This document shows positions 23,802-38,800 of a stretch of 64,000 nucleotides of DNA, one piece after another. Under the pieces are notes generated by a model. That model saw only the letters and a list, made by a program, of their open reading frames with translations, did not search any database and was not told where the DNA came from. The translations under genes were made by a program, and so were the position numbers. The stretch spans positions 205,403 through 269,402 of the forward strand of contig SJOL01005766.1 of the NCBI GenBank assembly GCA_004794785.1. The letters run 5' to 3'. Position 1 is the stretch's first letter, and every line of letters begins with the position of its first letter. This DNA is from Opisthorchis felineus (taxonomy: Eukaryota > Platyhelminthes > Trematoda > Opisthorchiida > Opisthorchiidae).

Positions 23802-26800
23802 GTATGTGGTCATTTTCAAAGCGTGCACGGTAACTGTTACCTTAAAACGTCCTTTTTGACCGAGGATTAAATTATTTTCGCTCAATTTCACTAAGACGGT
23901 CCATTGTTTTTACACGTTCTTCCTCTCCATTTAATCTCTTCACTCTTGAAATCAGTCCATCAGTGTTTATGCAATCGTTGAAAATACAAGCTTTCGAGAT
24001 TAATTATCGTCCGATATAATTTTAAGATACGAAATAGTTGTGTGGCTAAGTCAGTTAACGGAATAAAGCTCACTCCATTGAATGTTGTACAGGGTGGTAT
24101 TCATTCAGAACCATAACTCGTTTGATTCGTTTAAAGTGGGACTTGAAGTTTCTCATTTTCGGATGGGGAATAACGGAGAATATTACATGAATGCGAGTCG
24201 ACAGAAAACAGACTTCACTCTAACTAAAGAGACAGAAAATCGATTGGCAATGAATTTTTCGCTGTGTTTTGATTTTGCAGTTGGTCAAAGTTTGGTAACA
24301 AAAAATCCGACGATTTCAGAAAAGGTGGGAATAACCATAATGAAAGCCGCATCTAATCGACAAATAAGTGTGTCCTAGTGCTCTTAGTGATGAAAATATT
24401 GATAACGTCGTCCTTCAGCGGCAGCGTCATTTTGGTGCGTGGTTATCATGCTACTCACAAGAAGCACGAGGGCTGAGCTGCATCCAGGTTGCCAAGGTAT
24501 AAACAGGAGCAATTGAGAGGTCAGAGTTGGGATGGAACGATGGGCCTTCCGATCAGTTGTTTCGTACAATATCCAAGGGTTTAACTCTTAACACTAACAT
24601 AACCGTTTGGGGAGTTTAGCAACCTGATTCACTTTGTCATTTATTTAAAATACATAAAGATGAAGGAGCTGCCGAGAAAAGCAGCTACGAAACAGACTGG
24701 AACAGGTGGACGGCAACACAGCCTGGGAGCGAAACTCAGAAAAAAGGTAGTCAGGGTTGACGAGAAGCTTTCACGCACAGCGGACAATCTGAAAGAAACA
24801 TGATTTCCACGAGGAGGGGAAAAACTCCAGTAGCTAATTAATTACGCTGAGTGATGATGTTTTGCGGTATACATTCTGCAGGGTTAAGCCATTTAGCTAT
24901 TTTCACTTAAGTACAAAAAACATCTACCTCGAACTGTTTTTGGAAGTTCAGATGGTAACTGTCCAACAAGGTAATTACCCGTTCAAGGCTTTACAAAATG
25001 GCATTGACTAGATCCGCTGGCTTCTAATTTGCATCCAAATTCTGCCGGGACCATCTTCGAAATCCTCGCAGTACATGTGTGTGGAAGTAATCACATTTTC
25101 CTATGGACCAAGAAGCGAAGACCGAAATCACAGAGGGGGCTAACAGAAGTCAGCTGGAAACATTTGTTAGCATGATTAAACGTGTGACGAAATGATGTCT
25201 GAACAAACAAGAAAGTTGAAAGTGTTATTTGTTATCGAATCACCTTACTGTTGAAGCAATCACTTTCACCCCACCAGAAAGTGTAACACTTGCTATTCAA
25301 ACGTAAGACATCACTTGTGATGTTGCTGAAAAGTCTCCGACAGCCCGCGACCGGTTTCACCCTTCTTGCAACTCATCAGGTGGATCATCATAAACGAGAA
25401 ATTCATATTAATTCAGCTGTCAAAACCATATTCGTGTGCAAATGAGAGTAATTGTCGAAATCTGTTCAAATGAGTTCAAGTAGAACATAAGGTTGACGAA
25501 AACTCGGGGATTATGCCTATCTGATGAGCCCCAAGAAGCGCGAAATCGGTCTTGTGTTTTCGGTGAGTTTTCAGCGACTTTATAAGCAGTGTGCTACATC
25601 TAGACAATAACGTATAGCGATATCCAGAATATCGCATCAGTTGAAATATGAAAGGGCCTGGTGCAGCAAATTCGTTGAAGCGGACCATCATAAATGAGAG
25701 ATTCAGCTGGATTCAGTTGGGTATCCTGTCGAAACCAAATTTTGTGTGCAAATGAGAGTATTTGTCGAAGGAATAACAACTATCTCACACCTTAATTGGT
25801 CCAACAAACCTGTACTACACTGACGCGCTTTAGCTCGTCGAAATAAAACAGGCACACTGGAAAAACGAGGTGTGTTGGTAGTTTAAACGTGGGCTTGATA
25901 CCAAGTAAAGAAATGCACCCCGTGCGTATGGACCAGCCTTCTACTCAAACGAGATGATGCGCTTTTCCGGTACACCCGGGAATTTCTGTTACCCACACTT
26001 CACCATGGCGATGCACGCCTGCGTGATAGTCACCTGAAATTTCATTGGTTGAGCGATCCCGATAGCACCATTGATCGATCGGAAGTGCAACGGACACACG
26101 AGGGTAAAAGGACGGAACGGGAGCTGAGTCTAGAAAACTAGGATAGTCATATTCCAAAATGCCCGTACTTACTAATCCGCAGAATATTCTATCAGGCAAA
26201 TCAAGGTTACCAACCAAAAACACGCTATGGCCACTAAGGAAGATGGCATGGTTTTGTAATTAGCAACATCTCTCGACCTTCCAAACGTTGGTTTTCTTTA
26301 ATTTCATTCAGCCTCGCTTGTCTCATGTTCGTCTAAAGATTTCACCAAGCCATTAACAATGATACACTTTGATTAAACCGGTTATCCAGATTAAACAGCT
26401 GTAACGGATTCTTGTTCACACATTTCATGCCAATTCGTTTCTATGTCGATCCACACTCCCGTCGGCATTGCGTAACCAATAGTGTTTCACCAATGTTTGC
26501 CCATCCATCTGTGCCACAACGAAGCAGAAATCCATGATACACCATGTATGACTCTATCATGTCTGCCTGAACTCAAAATCAGTGACCGCGAGGTCTGATT
26601 TACAGTATGTTACTCAGAATTACTCACGCCGACGTGTATCTATTTGACCTTTCAACTAAAATGTTTGTAGACCACGGTTTCTCTCCTAGGCTATTTACAC
26701 CTCTCAGTGTTTAATGAGCGAACTCCTTCCCAATAGGTTAGGTATTCTCTTTTATCCTGGTCTAGATATAGTTGTGTTTTTTTAATCTGCATTGGTGCTT

Positions 26801-29800
26801 TGCATCCTCATAGAATGTGGAATTATACAAAATCCTATAAATTTCACGTTCATAAAAAATCCGACCGTGGGCTGAAATTGTCCCGTATTTTCGTGGACCT
26901 AATTTGAGAACGGACGCAGTTCAGAGGAGCATTATTAGCTCTATACATCTGACAAGTTGGCAACATGATTTAAAGGTTCACTGGGATAGTTTTTCACTAA
27001 TCTATAAGTCTCTGTTGAAGTACATTTTCTCCCTCGATAAAAGTTACCGTGATGAAAAAATATCAAGGCCAGAGCATGACGATTTGGTTTACTGCTTTCC
27101 ATACTTTTAGGTTTCAAACAACGGGCGCTCCATCCTTTTACGTAATCCCCAAAATGCCGGTATTTTCTGAACATAGAATTTCTTCCACTCACCTGGTGTT
27201 TTGATGCGCATATAACAGAACATTTCCAGTAAAACATTTTCAAGTTAATTATAGTTTTCGGCAAGTATACTCATTTGCATATCAATTTAGTTTTGCCTAA
27301 GAAAATCACAAACGAGGGATTCTGCTGGGTTCCAGGTGAGTCTTCCGTCAAAACGGAATTGGTATGCTAATGAGTGTATTTGTCGAAATCAGTCCAATTC
27401 GGGCTCAAGTAGAACCTCAGGTTGACGGAAACTTGGAGACTGCACCTGCCTGATGAGCCATCCCCAAAAAGGGCGAAACCGGTCGTGGGCTGTCGAAAAG
27501 TTTTCAGCAACTTTGTGATTATTGTACTAAGTCTATTTGATTATAGTTTGTCCTTCTGGTCAAGGAAACCTGCAGACGCGGGATAACTAAAACGAACCGT
27601 CGAATGCAAAAGGAACGAAATAGTCCAAAATTTCAGGAATGCCATTATTCTCCTACTTTGTACTTGTTTCTTTTGGAACGTTATTGTGTGACGTCTACAT
27701 CGGAAATCCCACTCGCTCTGTATGAATAAAAATCGCCCCTGAAATACACTACACAGCATTCACCCTGCCCTTTCCTTGGAGCATACTTCCCGGCGCTCCG
27801 TCTTCCGTCCCTGCTAGTTACATTTAATTGCACGTTTCCGGTTGACTGTTTACCGTACAACCCCAACCAATTCCCGAACTCGACAAGCGTGCATCTATTG
27901 ACTGAAATGGGACGGAATGTTTCACGTGTCGACCGATCGATACCTGGGACACTTCAGGCGCGGTGTGCAATAGATTCCAAACAGTGCGTGTTCGTGTGTC
28001 CTTGCGTGCGCGTGTATGAGGTGGGATTGTCCACCCTCACGTGACTGTCATGCTGCCCCAGCAGTTCACTGTGCGGGCCAAGTTAGCTCTAGTGTTGGCG
28101 ATTTTTAGGGAAAAAATGTGTAAAACTTGCTAAACTTCTGTAGTCCTCGGCACAATTATTTAGACACCAAGTTTTTCATAGATACCATGATTCTTGCCCC
28201 ACCTCAACGGTAAAGGTTTATTTACGGTTGCCCCGCGCGATGTCGCGAGGGCATTGACGATAACGTCGATGGATATGCTGATTCATGGTGCACGGCGGTG
28301 CGCTAGGCTGGCCGACATGACAGCATCTAAAACATTCACAACATTGTGAACGGGATTCACTTCTGCTGGACGGAAAATAGACATCTGGCTCCCTCAAGTC
28401 ATCAACTTGCTTAGCGCGGATAATGCTCAAGTGATACAAGCAGCTAAATTTGAGTACACTCAATTAAAATACTGGTTATTAGTTTAGTGTCAGAAATATA
28501 TTAATTAGTACACTGATTGCGAAGCAAAACACTCCCTCCTCACTCACTTGAAGGGTTTTAAAACCACGACTACACTAAACGGCTCGTTACAACGTCATGC
28601 ACTTTACGTAACGTACCCCTTTTAGCACCAGTAGACAAGAGCAGGTTGACGAAACAGTCACGTCAGATGTTACAGCCTCCTCAAGGACGCCTGGAATCTT
28701 GAGCTAATGAATGACCAGTTGGCAACCTTATCCATGTACTCCGACGATCGCTTGGTCTGCATGCGTCCGTACGATTGTGATACTATCAGGTTTTTGAGCT
28801 ACAAAACATGTAATTAACAAAATGTCCCCAGTTACCAGAGTTTCGTTCACCGAGGATCAGGAGAATAGGGGAATTATAGCCACAGGTTAGAGGCGGTAGT
28901 TCAAACACTTCATAGTCGTTAAATGACTCTGTTTGTCCAGCATGACAGGGAGCGGGGGAGAAACGCAGTAACGGAAGGAGTCATTGGCAGGGTTGCACAG
29001 CCACATCAACCATTGATTTGACTCGTCCAGCGGTCTCTACCCGGGGAGACGACAATTATCAACTTGACTGAGTTTACTAGTAAGTCGTAGACTGACCGTC
29101 CCTGGGTCGTCCCGATCCGATACCTGGCTGGACGATCAGAGTTGTGCGAAACAAACAGCCAACTGACGGTACATGGAATTAGCAGCTTAATCTATGGAGT
29201 GTTACAAACTGATCTGTCGGAGGAGAGTTATCTATTTGGCCCATTTGGCCCATCTCAGCATCTTATGTTTCCACCAGGTCCCTGCAGTCGACAGAGTACT
29301 CGAAAATAGGAACATAAAAAGCACCATCATAGGCAGAATGTACACAAATAACCATAACGTTATCTTGCTTTTAGAACTATACGCACTCTCCACCTCAAAG
29401 AATGTCAATTGGGGTGAAGGAAACCCGAATTCAATGGTGCTTCCTCTCATCGGGGATTTTAATGTTTCGGGCAACTGGATTCTGATGACGCCGACCGCTG
29501 GACTGGCGGTTTTTAGTCTGATCGATATGCTATTTTAGTCCTTTGACACTCATGCCCTTGAGTGTGCACAATAAACCTTGTCTCGTGTTGTCGGCGACAG
29601 AATTTCGGTCAGGATATACAGTGCTATTTTCATATCACGCATCCCATTGCTGGCACTGGAAGACACTTTCTAAACTGTTTGTTACAAATCAGCAAAGCTG
29701 CTCAAATGGAAAATAGCAACATAGTCCCGGATCTACTTGCTGTGATGCGTATGCACACAAAAGTATTCCTACCTGTGATTCTCCACACTTATTCGGGGTT

Positions 29801-32800
29801 TGTATGCAGAAGTCGACGAGGTCCAGGAACTAAGGTGACCAGATGGAACCCTCTAAAATGGCAACGACTCTCTGTTGGTCGAGACGTTGGAAATGTTCCC
29901 GTAGTGAACAAAAAAACCGAATGAAGATTACCTATTCGATATCTCTTCGTCAAATGCAAATGGGGCATAAAAAACCGACTGCGTTTAAAACAGTCTGAGT
30001 CCGAATAAATCCAGCGGTCAAAGGTAACCACTATGTAGCTGTTTCATCCTTGTTGGAGATCACCAGTAGAGCATGGTGTCAGAGTCACGAGATCCCGTCA
30101 CCTGTGTGCTGTCTTATGCAGAATCGGCTCAAGCATACGATAAAGGACGGTCAAACGCTACATGTCCGGGGATTTGAATAACCAGGAGTTCACAGCGTTT
30201 CAAAGCAATTTGGCTAATTTAGGTCCGGCTTAAATTGGCATGAGGATGCGGAGCCCCGGCGGTTCGCTTGTCAAGTGTGGTGTGTAGATGAGTGTAGCCT
30301 TGCCACACAATACCGATCTATACACCTTAATGTGGTATGTACATCTCCTCTCCATTTTACTATCGGTTTTGCAATTCAATTAAACCATCGTGCAGGGTGT
30401 CAGAAGTTCGATGTAATCAAGCCCACCCACAATTCAATTTGCTGATCGTTACCATGGTAAATGTTTTGAGGTGTGTGGATTTGGTATGCAGAAATGTCTG
30501 CTCTCACGCACCCCTTTGTCCTAAGGCATTCAGGATTACGCTTACTAACTCGCTCAAAACTTTAGGCTAACCACACTTTACCGTTTACTTATCATGGTTC
30601 ACCCGCTTTTTTTTAAGTAGGTTTCTGAAAAAGGAGCACTGTGGATTTTTTTGTAAAATGATTTGAATGTTTGTGAACCTATTTTAAGACCGTCCTTACA
30701 GACTTATCCCACACATTAGACTCTGAAGTGGGCATGTGTCTTCCAGAGTGCTGCCTGAATAGCAACGGTGTGCATTTATAGACAGTAACATCTATTTATA
30801 CAAACCCAGTGGCTTCCCATCTGGTTCGTCTGCTGTTCTCAAGGAATTTTTTCAAAGCTGAGCTTCTGAGCTCAATGTGTGGATTCTCGTCCCTCTTAAT
30901 GTCTGTTTTTTTTCCAGGTCTACTCTTTGTCTTTTCAGTCTATGTGTGTGTCTGCTTTACACATACACCTCAATTTCTTGTGCGTACGATTTGTTCCGAA
31001 TGTTTACCACCTGCCTTTTCTTGTTAGCAATAAAACACTGTGACGAGGTGTTGTTACTAGCTGTCAGCTGCAGACCGTATGCATGTGACACAATGGCTTT
31101 AAATACAAAATCATCATCGTATTTCGATAATTTCAATGATTCTGTTCGTCTGGGTGACAAACCTGAAGTTTCGGATTTCGATATACAATCTTTTTCAGCA
31201 CTGATCGGATCTAATGCTATGCGTATGTTTTCTAGTTCTACTGAAGCGCGTCAGTTTCTTCAAAGTATGCATGCATGAGCGATGAAACGAAGTCATTTTG
31301 CAACCTCATTGACATGCACTATGCCATGCAAGCGCCCTCTGACGCTAGGTATCACTCATTGTAGAACTGTCACAAGTTCACGGCTGCTTAACTTCCTTTC
31401 CGAGTGTTTTCTTTAGGCTCTGTGCCTGTCTTTGTCTGCCTCTGTGCTGCACTAATGAACGAATAACGATTAACCATTTTTAGTTGTCATATTTATGGAT
31501 AGTTGCCGTGTTTCATTGAATACACTCTTTCAGACAGCCAGGTGTCAAGGGACGATAGTTGTTCGCAATTGACTTAAAGATGTTTGCGGTACGAAACGGA
31601 AAATTCATGTTTACAGATATCGGAAGCAGCCGCTGCGTATGGGACAAGAAAAATAGTTCAGCATGGCATCCTTCCGGAGAAGAGCTGCCTTGCTTCCCGA
31701 AGGAACTGTGTAGGATAAGATACTGGTAAGCATAAACTAAGACATGGTTCAACCTTTGAACTTCTCGGACACTGGGCTGGCGCAAGAACCACCCAGTTGT
31801 TACAGAGAACAGCTCGGTGAACTAATTTCCCAAGCATACAGGTAATTGTTTCCAAGAGGACTGAGTGAAATAAAAGAATGGCTTGATTCGCGCCAAAAAG
31901 TCATTGTTAGATTGCACCAAGTTAGTCGTCAATCTAAGTGCTGTCTGACTACCGGAAGAGCTTGCATTTTTGATTGGTCTATCTCCGGTTGGCGACAGTA
32001 TGTACGGATATTTCAACGAGAAAAAATCTGGAAGCATGATAGCCATGGCTTCCTTTCGTGTTTGAATTTCCGAGTCGTGACATTTTGCTCAACTTAGCCA
32101 TTTTCAAGCAAACAGCAAGGAATACGACGCACAGAAATTGGGCAGGAAATTCACGGTTCGCCACTGAAACACATGAATGTCGACGCATTTTTATTGCTAC
32201 TGATCTGTTGATCGAGTAGTGAAATGCCCGTTTTGGAAGAACTGCCTCACATGCTTCTGACGTATTCTTGTATACAAGTAGCACAGAGGTGCCTCGTGGG
32301 CTCTTCCAGTTCATGGAGGGAGCGAAAGTGATCAACACCTGAAATCTGGGCGTCGTAGTAGAGGCTAACATATTTGGAAGGATGTTACCAGCGAAAACGG
32401 ATCTGTCGCCGAATCGAGCTTTTGAGAGTGCTTCACACTTTGCAAGTATCCAGAGTTTGTGAACGGAACTTTGTTTGTCTTTTGTGAAGTGAAGACTACA
32501 ACTAAAACGTTCAGTTCCACAGCGCGCTCCAAGTCTAGTCAAACATGAAGAAATGGGTCGGTTGAAGTCCTTGTTTCTCCGTTCTTGCTGTTTGAAATCG
32601 CATGAACGACGACGACGACTGCCTAGGTAACTTAGTTATCCTTATGTTTACCTAACAATACAGCCACCGGTGTCTTTGTAACAGCCATAACACAACCACC
32701 ATTGTATTTCATAGCACCAACGTAAGCAAGATAATGCGTTTGATGGGTCATCCTTCTCATGGCAACGATGATAAGAACTGTCCATTCAATGGATGAAACA

Positions 32801-35800
32801 AACTATTTCATACTGCCCAATCTGAAGGAGAAGTCGATCACGCAATTCAACAGTTTTGAACACACTATTCAGAACACTACTGATTTGCATCCAACAATTG
32901 ACGAAATTTTCGTTGGTAGTGTGAAGGAATCTGGAAATTTTAATAAAGCGTCCTTCCTGCGAGTGATGCCAGTCTATGCTGAAAATCCAAGAAACACTTT
33001 ATGGTTGTTTAATCCTTATTGGGAATAGTCAGCTGTGCACACCTCATGAAACTCCAGGGAGTCTGGGCCCGGCGAGCTCCAGGACACTTGACTACTCAGT
33101 CACTGGCAGCCTTGTGGTTAACTAGTATTTGAACAGGATGTATCGGATGAAATTTTTGTCCAATACGGAACATCCTTCCAGGCTCAAAAATACCTTACTC
33201 AAAATTAACGGTAGTGTTTTTTCGCCAACAGAGCTTAATATGTGTTTGAAGCGACTGGTAATTTTCACCTTAATCCCTGCAAAAATGGACTTTTTAGATT
33301 TGAGATAAAGGGCAATATAATTTGTTGTTTTTCTGGAACAAGTGCAAGTTGTTTATATTCCGAAACTCCGAGATCAATGAACACATCATCTGATTTGCGA
33401 GTGAAGAGATTGGAACAGGACGACCTACACATGGGTACTAATAGTTGGCTTGGATTGCCAAAAACTGAGCAATTTTATTTGGAAAGTTTTTTTGCGTATC
33501 CTTTTTGAGACTTACTATATGGCTGTTTCATGTGTTCTCTTGTTAACCATCCCCTTCAATCTTGCTGGACTGCCACCTCACTTGAGCAAACCGACATTAT
33601 GTCACAAGCGTAACCAACTAGTACTTTCATGAGAACAGCAAATTCATGGCCACGCAGGTCATGACGATTGCAAACGGTATTGATGGGCGCATCAGACAGT
33701 GGTATCCCGAATCGTACCAACTCTATATGCTGATAGCCATAATAATCCAGCAACGAGAGAGAAGGCAGACGACCACAGAAGTACCGTTGGGCGGTCCCGA
33801 ATTTCCTGGAGAATTCAGGAGATAACCCTGACATACTCCCTCCACTTCACCCATAAGCAGTTTGTAGCGGTAGTTTAAATCAGCTTTTGCTGAGGCGAGA
33901 TTTTACGAACCGACACTTGCACACCAAATCTCTTCTGTTAATATTGACTGAAAATTATGGGTTTCATACAGAATTTCTTTGAAGTTTAATTGACCCGATC
34001 AAACAGTTGTTCGTGATGCGCCGATTCACACTTAATTATACTACAATGAACTGGTCACACTGAGTCGGCCAGGCAATAACTCTTATTATTGCTGTATAGA
34101 AATACCGTGTACTTTTCTCACGAGTCGGTCTTACGCTCGCCAAATGAAGTCAGCAAAAAAGGTCGCAACCTGGGCGGGTCCGACAATCAGATATATTACT
34201 GGAGCAATCCTGGTAATGAGAAGCGTTTCCAAAAGCGGTACAAGAGATCTATCGTGGAATATTTGTTTCTCGATAGACCCAATTCGCCTAAATTGAGTAA
34301 CAATGGCTGAGTATACTCCAGATGCAGACGGAAGTTTGTGGCAAGCCTACAGCTGACTGGGTGCACGACTGTTTCGCCTTCTGTTATCTGGCCGACACAG
34401 TCAAACACGTTCTCCTCACTCGCTGGGCCGACATAGTCCGCCGACCACTTTTACCGCGATATTTTGAAAGTTGAATGATTATTTGTTTTGGGTGGACTAT
34501 GGCACGTAAGGGCGCGCTGTCTGAGGACAAATTCCTCCTTGGATTGAACAAACTTATTCATAGAAGCAACAACTCTTTACAGAAAAGCCTTGGGCGTTTG
34601 TTATTACATAGAAACACTGCCGATTGCCCAGTAAACTAATCCAAACTACCAGCACCCTTAAGTGAATAATTCGATAGTGGATCATGGCAAACAGACTCCA
34701 CGCTAAGGGTTTTGGAACCTGAACAGGTTGGCTTTGTTATGTCTTCCTAGGAGCAGGTATCGGTCTGAAGTAATCGATATTTCGCAGCCGTGAAGCTTCC
34801 TTTCCTGGGGAGGAACTTCTCTGTTATCACAGACGAATAAAGCGCTTGAGCTTACCACCAGCTAATGAAATCTTACCCTTGTAGTGCAAAGTTCATGGCA
34901 GTTATTCCGAGACCCATGTGAAGTGATGATTTTATCAGAAGATGTGCTCACATAAGTCATTTCCTCTGTTCACCTGTTCTTTCCTCCCTCGGCTCCAGAC
35001 CTGTGAGTACTTATTGTATGCCTGCTAGCCGCCTCTTGTAACTTTCCGGCATGATTGCATGGGGTTATTGATTTGCCTGTTCGATGCACGTCTGATAGCC
35101 TGAATACAGTTTCTTAAGTAGTTCTATCTCCACCTGCTAGCTTACATCAATATTCTTCCCAACAAAACCAGAGTTCGCGTCGGTCAAGCGAAAGCGGAGA
35201 AAGCGATGAATTCGATCTCATTCTCCAAGCAGAAAGAGCTCAGCTCGAAGAGATCGCAGAGCGTGAGCTCGAAGCTGCCAAGGTATGTCGGTAAATCCAT
35301 TTGTCCATCCATTTGAAGGTATCTTTTAGTGTTACTCGAAATCAAATCGGCTAATAGAATAACGGAACCTGGTGAAGCGGTAAACCTTTGTTCACCACCG
35401 TCCGTTGAGATATTTGTCTCTAAGTGTTAAAAAAAAACCGAACTCACTAAACATCTCTTGGACACTGGGGGAACCAGCATATAAGCTAGCCATATTTACT
35501 TCATGTTCAGCTCTAGGTTCGTGTGTTTTGTGCTATCATAAGGCCAAACGAATTTAAAGTGCCTTTCTTGGATGGCTGGGTAGACGCTATGTTGCAAAAT
35601 AGAACACAAGAAAAGTGATCATGATCAGAGTGAAAAACAACTGAAGCAAGCATTACGTTACAGTAACGGATAATATTCATCTAGCCGGGTGACCAATGAA
35701 GAGGCAGACCGAAACTTACAAGGAAGACTTGAAAAGTTCAGAATTACATGGCCGTAGCTATTGGAAATTTCATGTATGATCATTTCTGCAAGCTTCCACG

Positions 35801-38800
35801 GTTTTAGTTAGAATTTTCCGCGATCTGATACATGGCGTATCTGAAGCGAGGTCATCACTTGGATGCATTAAGTGGCCACATTCTCCACAGAGGCCCTACT
35901 TTGGGAAGCAGCTATACAACCGTTTTAAAGTCGAATGTGAATTTGAAGGAAAAAACACTTGTAGAAGAGGCAACATCCTGTTTACGACACCACCCGGTTA
36001 TTTTCTGAAGGTTAATGTTTTTAGAATTTCTTTGTTCCGAACACTTGTAGTGGGGCACCGGTTCGGTGATTCATTGCGATTGGAACGGCAAGTAGTTCAG
36101 TCCAGTTGTAGTGCCTAACTATCATTGCACCCGGAAAAAAGCACGAATACTGAGGTACCGCCAGGTTGCTCAAGCAGTCGAGATGCAGAGGTTGGATTTG
36201 AGCCTCCTTAACTACTGAACCGTCGTGAGCTATCAAGCGCCGATGAGCAAGGCACACTATCTGTAGACATCTGCACCACTTTTCTGCAAACACCACCCAT
36301 CCTACCCTGAGGCGAATGAGCTGTGTAACTAATTTCGAGCTCAATAATTGCCCAAATATTTGGGCGTCATGGTTCGAACTCCGGCTGTCTAACAAACTAA
36401 GTAACAAGTTCAAAACTATTCTATTAGCTCACACTGGAATCACTTGTTTGTACCTTCTGAATTTGGGAAAGTACGTATCGTTTGATATCTCAGTTTTTCA
36501 AGCCGTGTTGATTGATCTGAATTTGGTTAGTACGCCTCTTCTTCCAATCTTCCAAAGTACAAACCTGTGGCTTTCGCTGTCCGGACCAATATCAGCTTCG
36601 ATGGTGTATTCTACGGCGCCGATGCCCCAGCTCCAACAAGGGTTATCTCTTTTGAACCAAGAGATTTTCTTCATATAAAGAAACGATTCGATCCTCACTG
36701 GTGGATTGGACGCTTGGTTCGAATTGGCAGTCCCTTGGGTTTCATTCCTAGTCCGGCAAAGTTGGAGCAGATTCATAGCACAAATGCCCCGCACCTGGCA
36801 TCTCAGACTGCAGCGGATTTACCAGCCACCTCAGGTGCGGTTATACCACCCCATCTAAAGTCTTGTAAGTTTTTTTCACGTTGTGATTGATTCACGCACA
36901 ACAGGCTAGCTCAAATAACCCGAAGATTTGTCGTTTTGTGTTAGTATTCACAGCAAAGCAGACGATGTCCTCACATAACTGACTGTTCTGCCCCTCCAAA
37001 ATACGATGTCCTTCTATTGGGCTGCGCGAATTTGAATATGTAGTGCTCAAATGCCAGAAAACACGCTGACTGATAGACATGCCTCAATCTCTGTGCACAT
37101 AGATTTCGGCTAGGTGTTCGAATGGTGCCTGAAGCATCTTATCCTTGTGTATCGCTTGCGTGATCTCTTCGTTCCGGACCGACTTCTACACTGTCAAGCC
37201 AGATAATTTCAGCATTTGTATTACTGTCAGTGGGGCATGTCAAAACGGACCCATTAACTCGTTCAGTCGCTTGTCACTACTCGGCTCAGAGTAACACTAA
37301 TGGACGGATAGTCCGTTGCCACGGTGCCCCCAAAAAAATAAGCTGGACATTTGCGTCTGAAAGTCGCATGCCTGCTTTGAGAAGGAAATTGCAGCTTATC
37401 CACGTATGGGACCATTTGACAAGATATGGGGAGTAATTTGATGTCTTACCACAATAAGACATCGGCGAAAAAGGATGAGTAGAGGACACGATGATGAGTC
37501 GCACAATTTTGTGGCTTAGTACATACAATTGGAGCGCAAGCGGGATTAACTTTTATATGTTCCACGGCGTGGGACCCTAAAGTTAGGTGGCTGTTTAAAC
37601 AAAGTAGAATTTGAAAGGTTGACAGGTCAGCTACTCGTGTCGCTGTTCCTTTTTTGTATGTGCCGATTGGTCATGGACCTCTCTCGCTTCCGCCCTGTTG
37701 ATTAGTAACTTCGCTGAATAGTCTTTTGATATAACCTGCCATCGCTCAAGGTTGTGATCCATTCAATGGCCAACATTCATGTCGTGCCTCGTAAATGTTT
37801 CGGCTGGCTAAATTGTAGGTCCTCTGCTTTTCCTCGTCCGAGTGGCTTTTTCTAAAACACAGGTTAATGCTTCAAGCTGTCCGGCTTTTCATTGTGCTGT
37901 TCGCACGCAGTACCTGACTGGCGCTGTGGATCTTTTCCAGATAAGCCCCGCCAAAAAATTAACCCCAGCCACCCAAAAAAGATTAGAAAAAAGAGGATAT
38001 GAAATTTGTACTTTTGGTTTTTATTGAAGAGGGTGAACTTGGGACATGTCATTAATAATTTGCATGAAAAGGTCCGTTTTTCGGTACCTTTGCCTCCAAA
38101 CGAACTCACACAAGTAGCTGTCCACTAAAGATCGGTGTGTGCCGCATTGGCGTTTATTCTGCATCTTGTAGACGTGCCAAAGAGATTCGATGGTTTGTGT
38201 GTGAGCTCCAGTCGTTGGATCCACAAAGTTTTCGGTTTGATTAACCGTTTCATGAGTATAATTCGTGTCAATCGTCGTTTCAATTCCTTGGTATGATGCC
38301 CACATATCGGAGATGATGATTGAGCCGGGAGCGATGCAGGCCTGGATTGTGTGCATCAAAGTGGCTGCAGTTCGATCTGGCACTGCATACATGAACACCT
38401 CTTTAGTTTCCCGGCAGATCCCTCCGAAAATCCACTGTTGGGGAAGGACCGCCTTGCGTGGTTTTTACGGCGAGATATTAGCGTTTCATCGATCTCGACG
38501 TGTAGACCTGGGCCGCCGATAACTGTTGGACTCTGCAAAAGCCGCCAGGCGCAAACTTCGCGAAGAAAGTTCTTCCAGTCAACAGCGGTCGTGTGGCTTA
38601 TAGATAATTCCTCTGAGCAGAATTTGATTTTTGCCAAATTTTTGGACCAGCAATAAATGAATAGAATTACTGTCCTAAACTCCATCCTAGACCGCTCCAG
38701 CCAAGTTCCCTTTCGAAGACCGATTTCTTGCCGACACTGTCGGGCATTACACCTCCACCTGTTAGAAACAGTTGAAAGTGTCATTTGGTGGCCACTGTTG

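Larger units (their letters stand above)
25312..25594. mobile_element. fold-back hammerhead element, decayed copy
   Basis: It begins cacttgtgatgttgctgaaa and ends cagcgactttataagcagtg, which are diverged forms of the arms at 45652-45972. The interior includes gagttcaagtagaacataag followed by gttgacg, also shared. It carries a minus-strand hammerhead remnant at its left end and a plus-strand one at its right end. There are several stem changes, so it is an older copy. Confidence 0.75.
23802..35171. other. long first intron, repeat-rich
   Basis: It contains a SINE (24412), two hammerhead-type elements (25312, 27299) and a fragment (25675), a copy of repeat R4 (28830) and the alternative exon 1b (31093). 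Frames such as + 32759-33028 (89 residues) and minus 32542-31979 (187 residues) are open but carry no recognisable domain. Between these items I see nothing assignable. Confidence 0.45.

Noticed and set aside
31979..32542. Minus-strand frame of 187 residues
   Set aside because: It is the longest frame in the first intron but has no domain motif, an odd composition and no splice or operon context; probably chance or old repeat.
36021..36413. Minus-strand 130-residue frame
   Set aside because: It runs through a reverse SINE copy and has no independent support.
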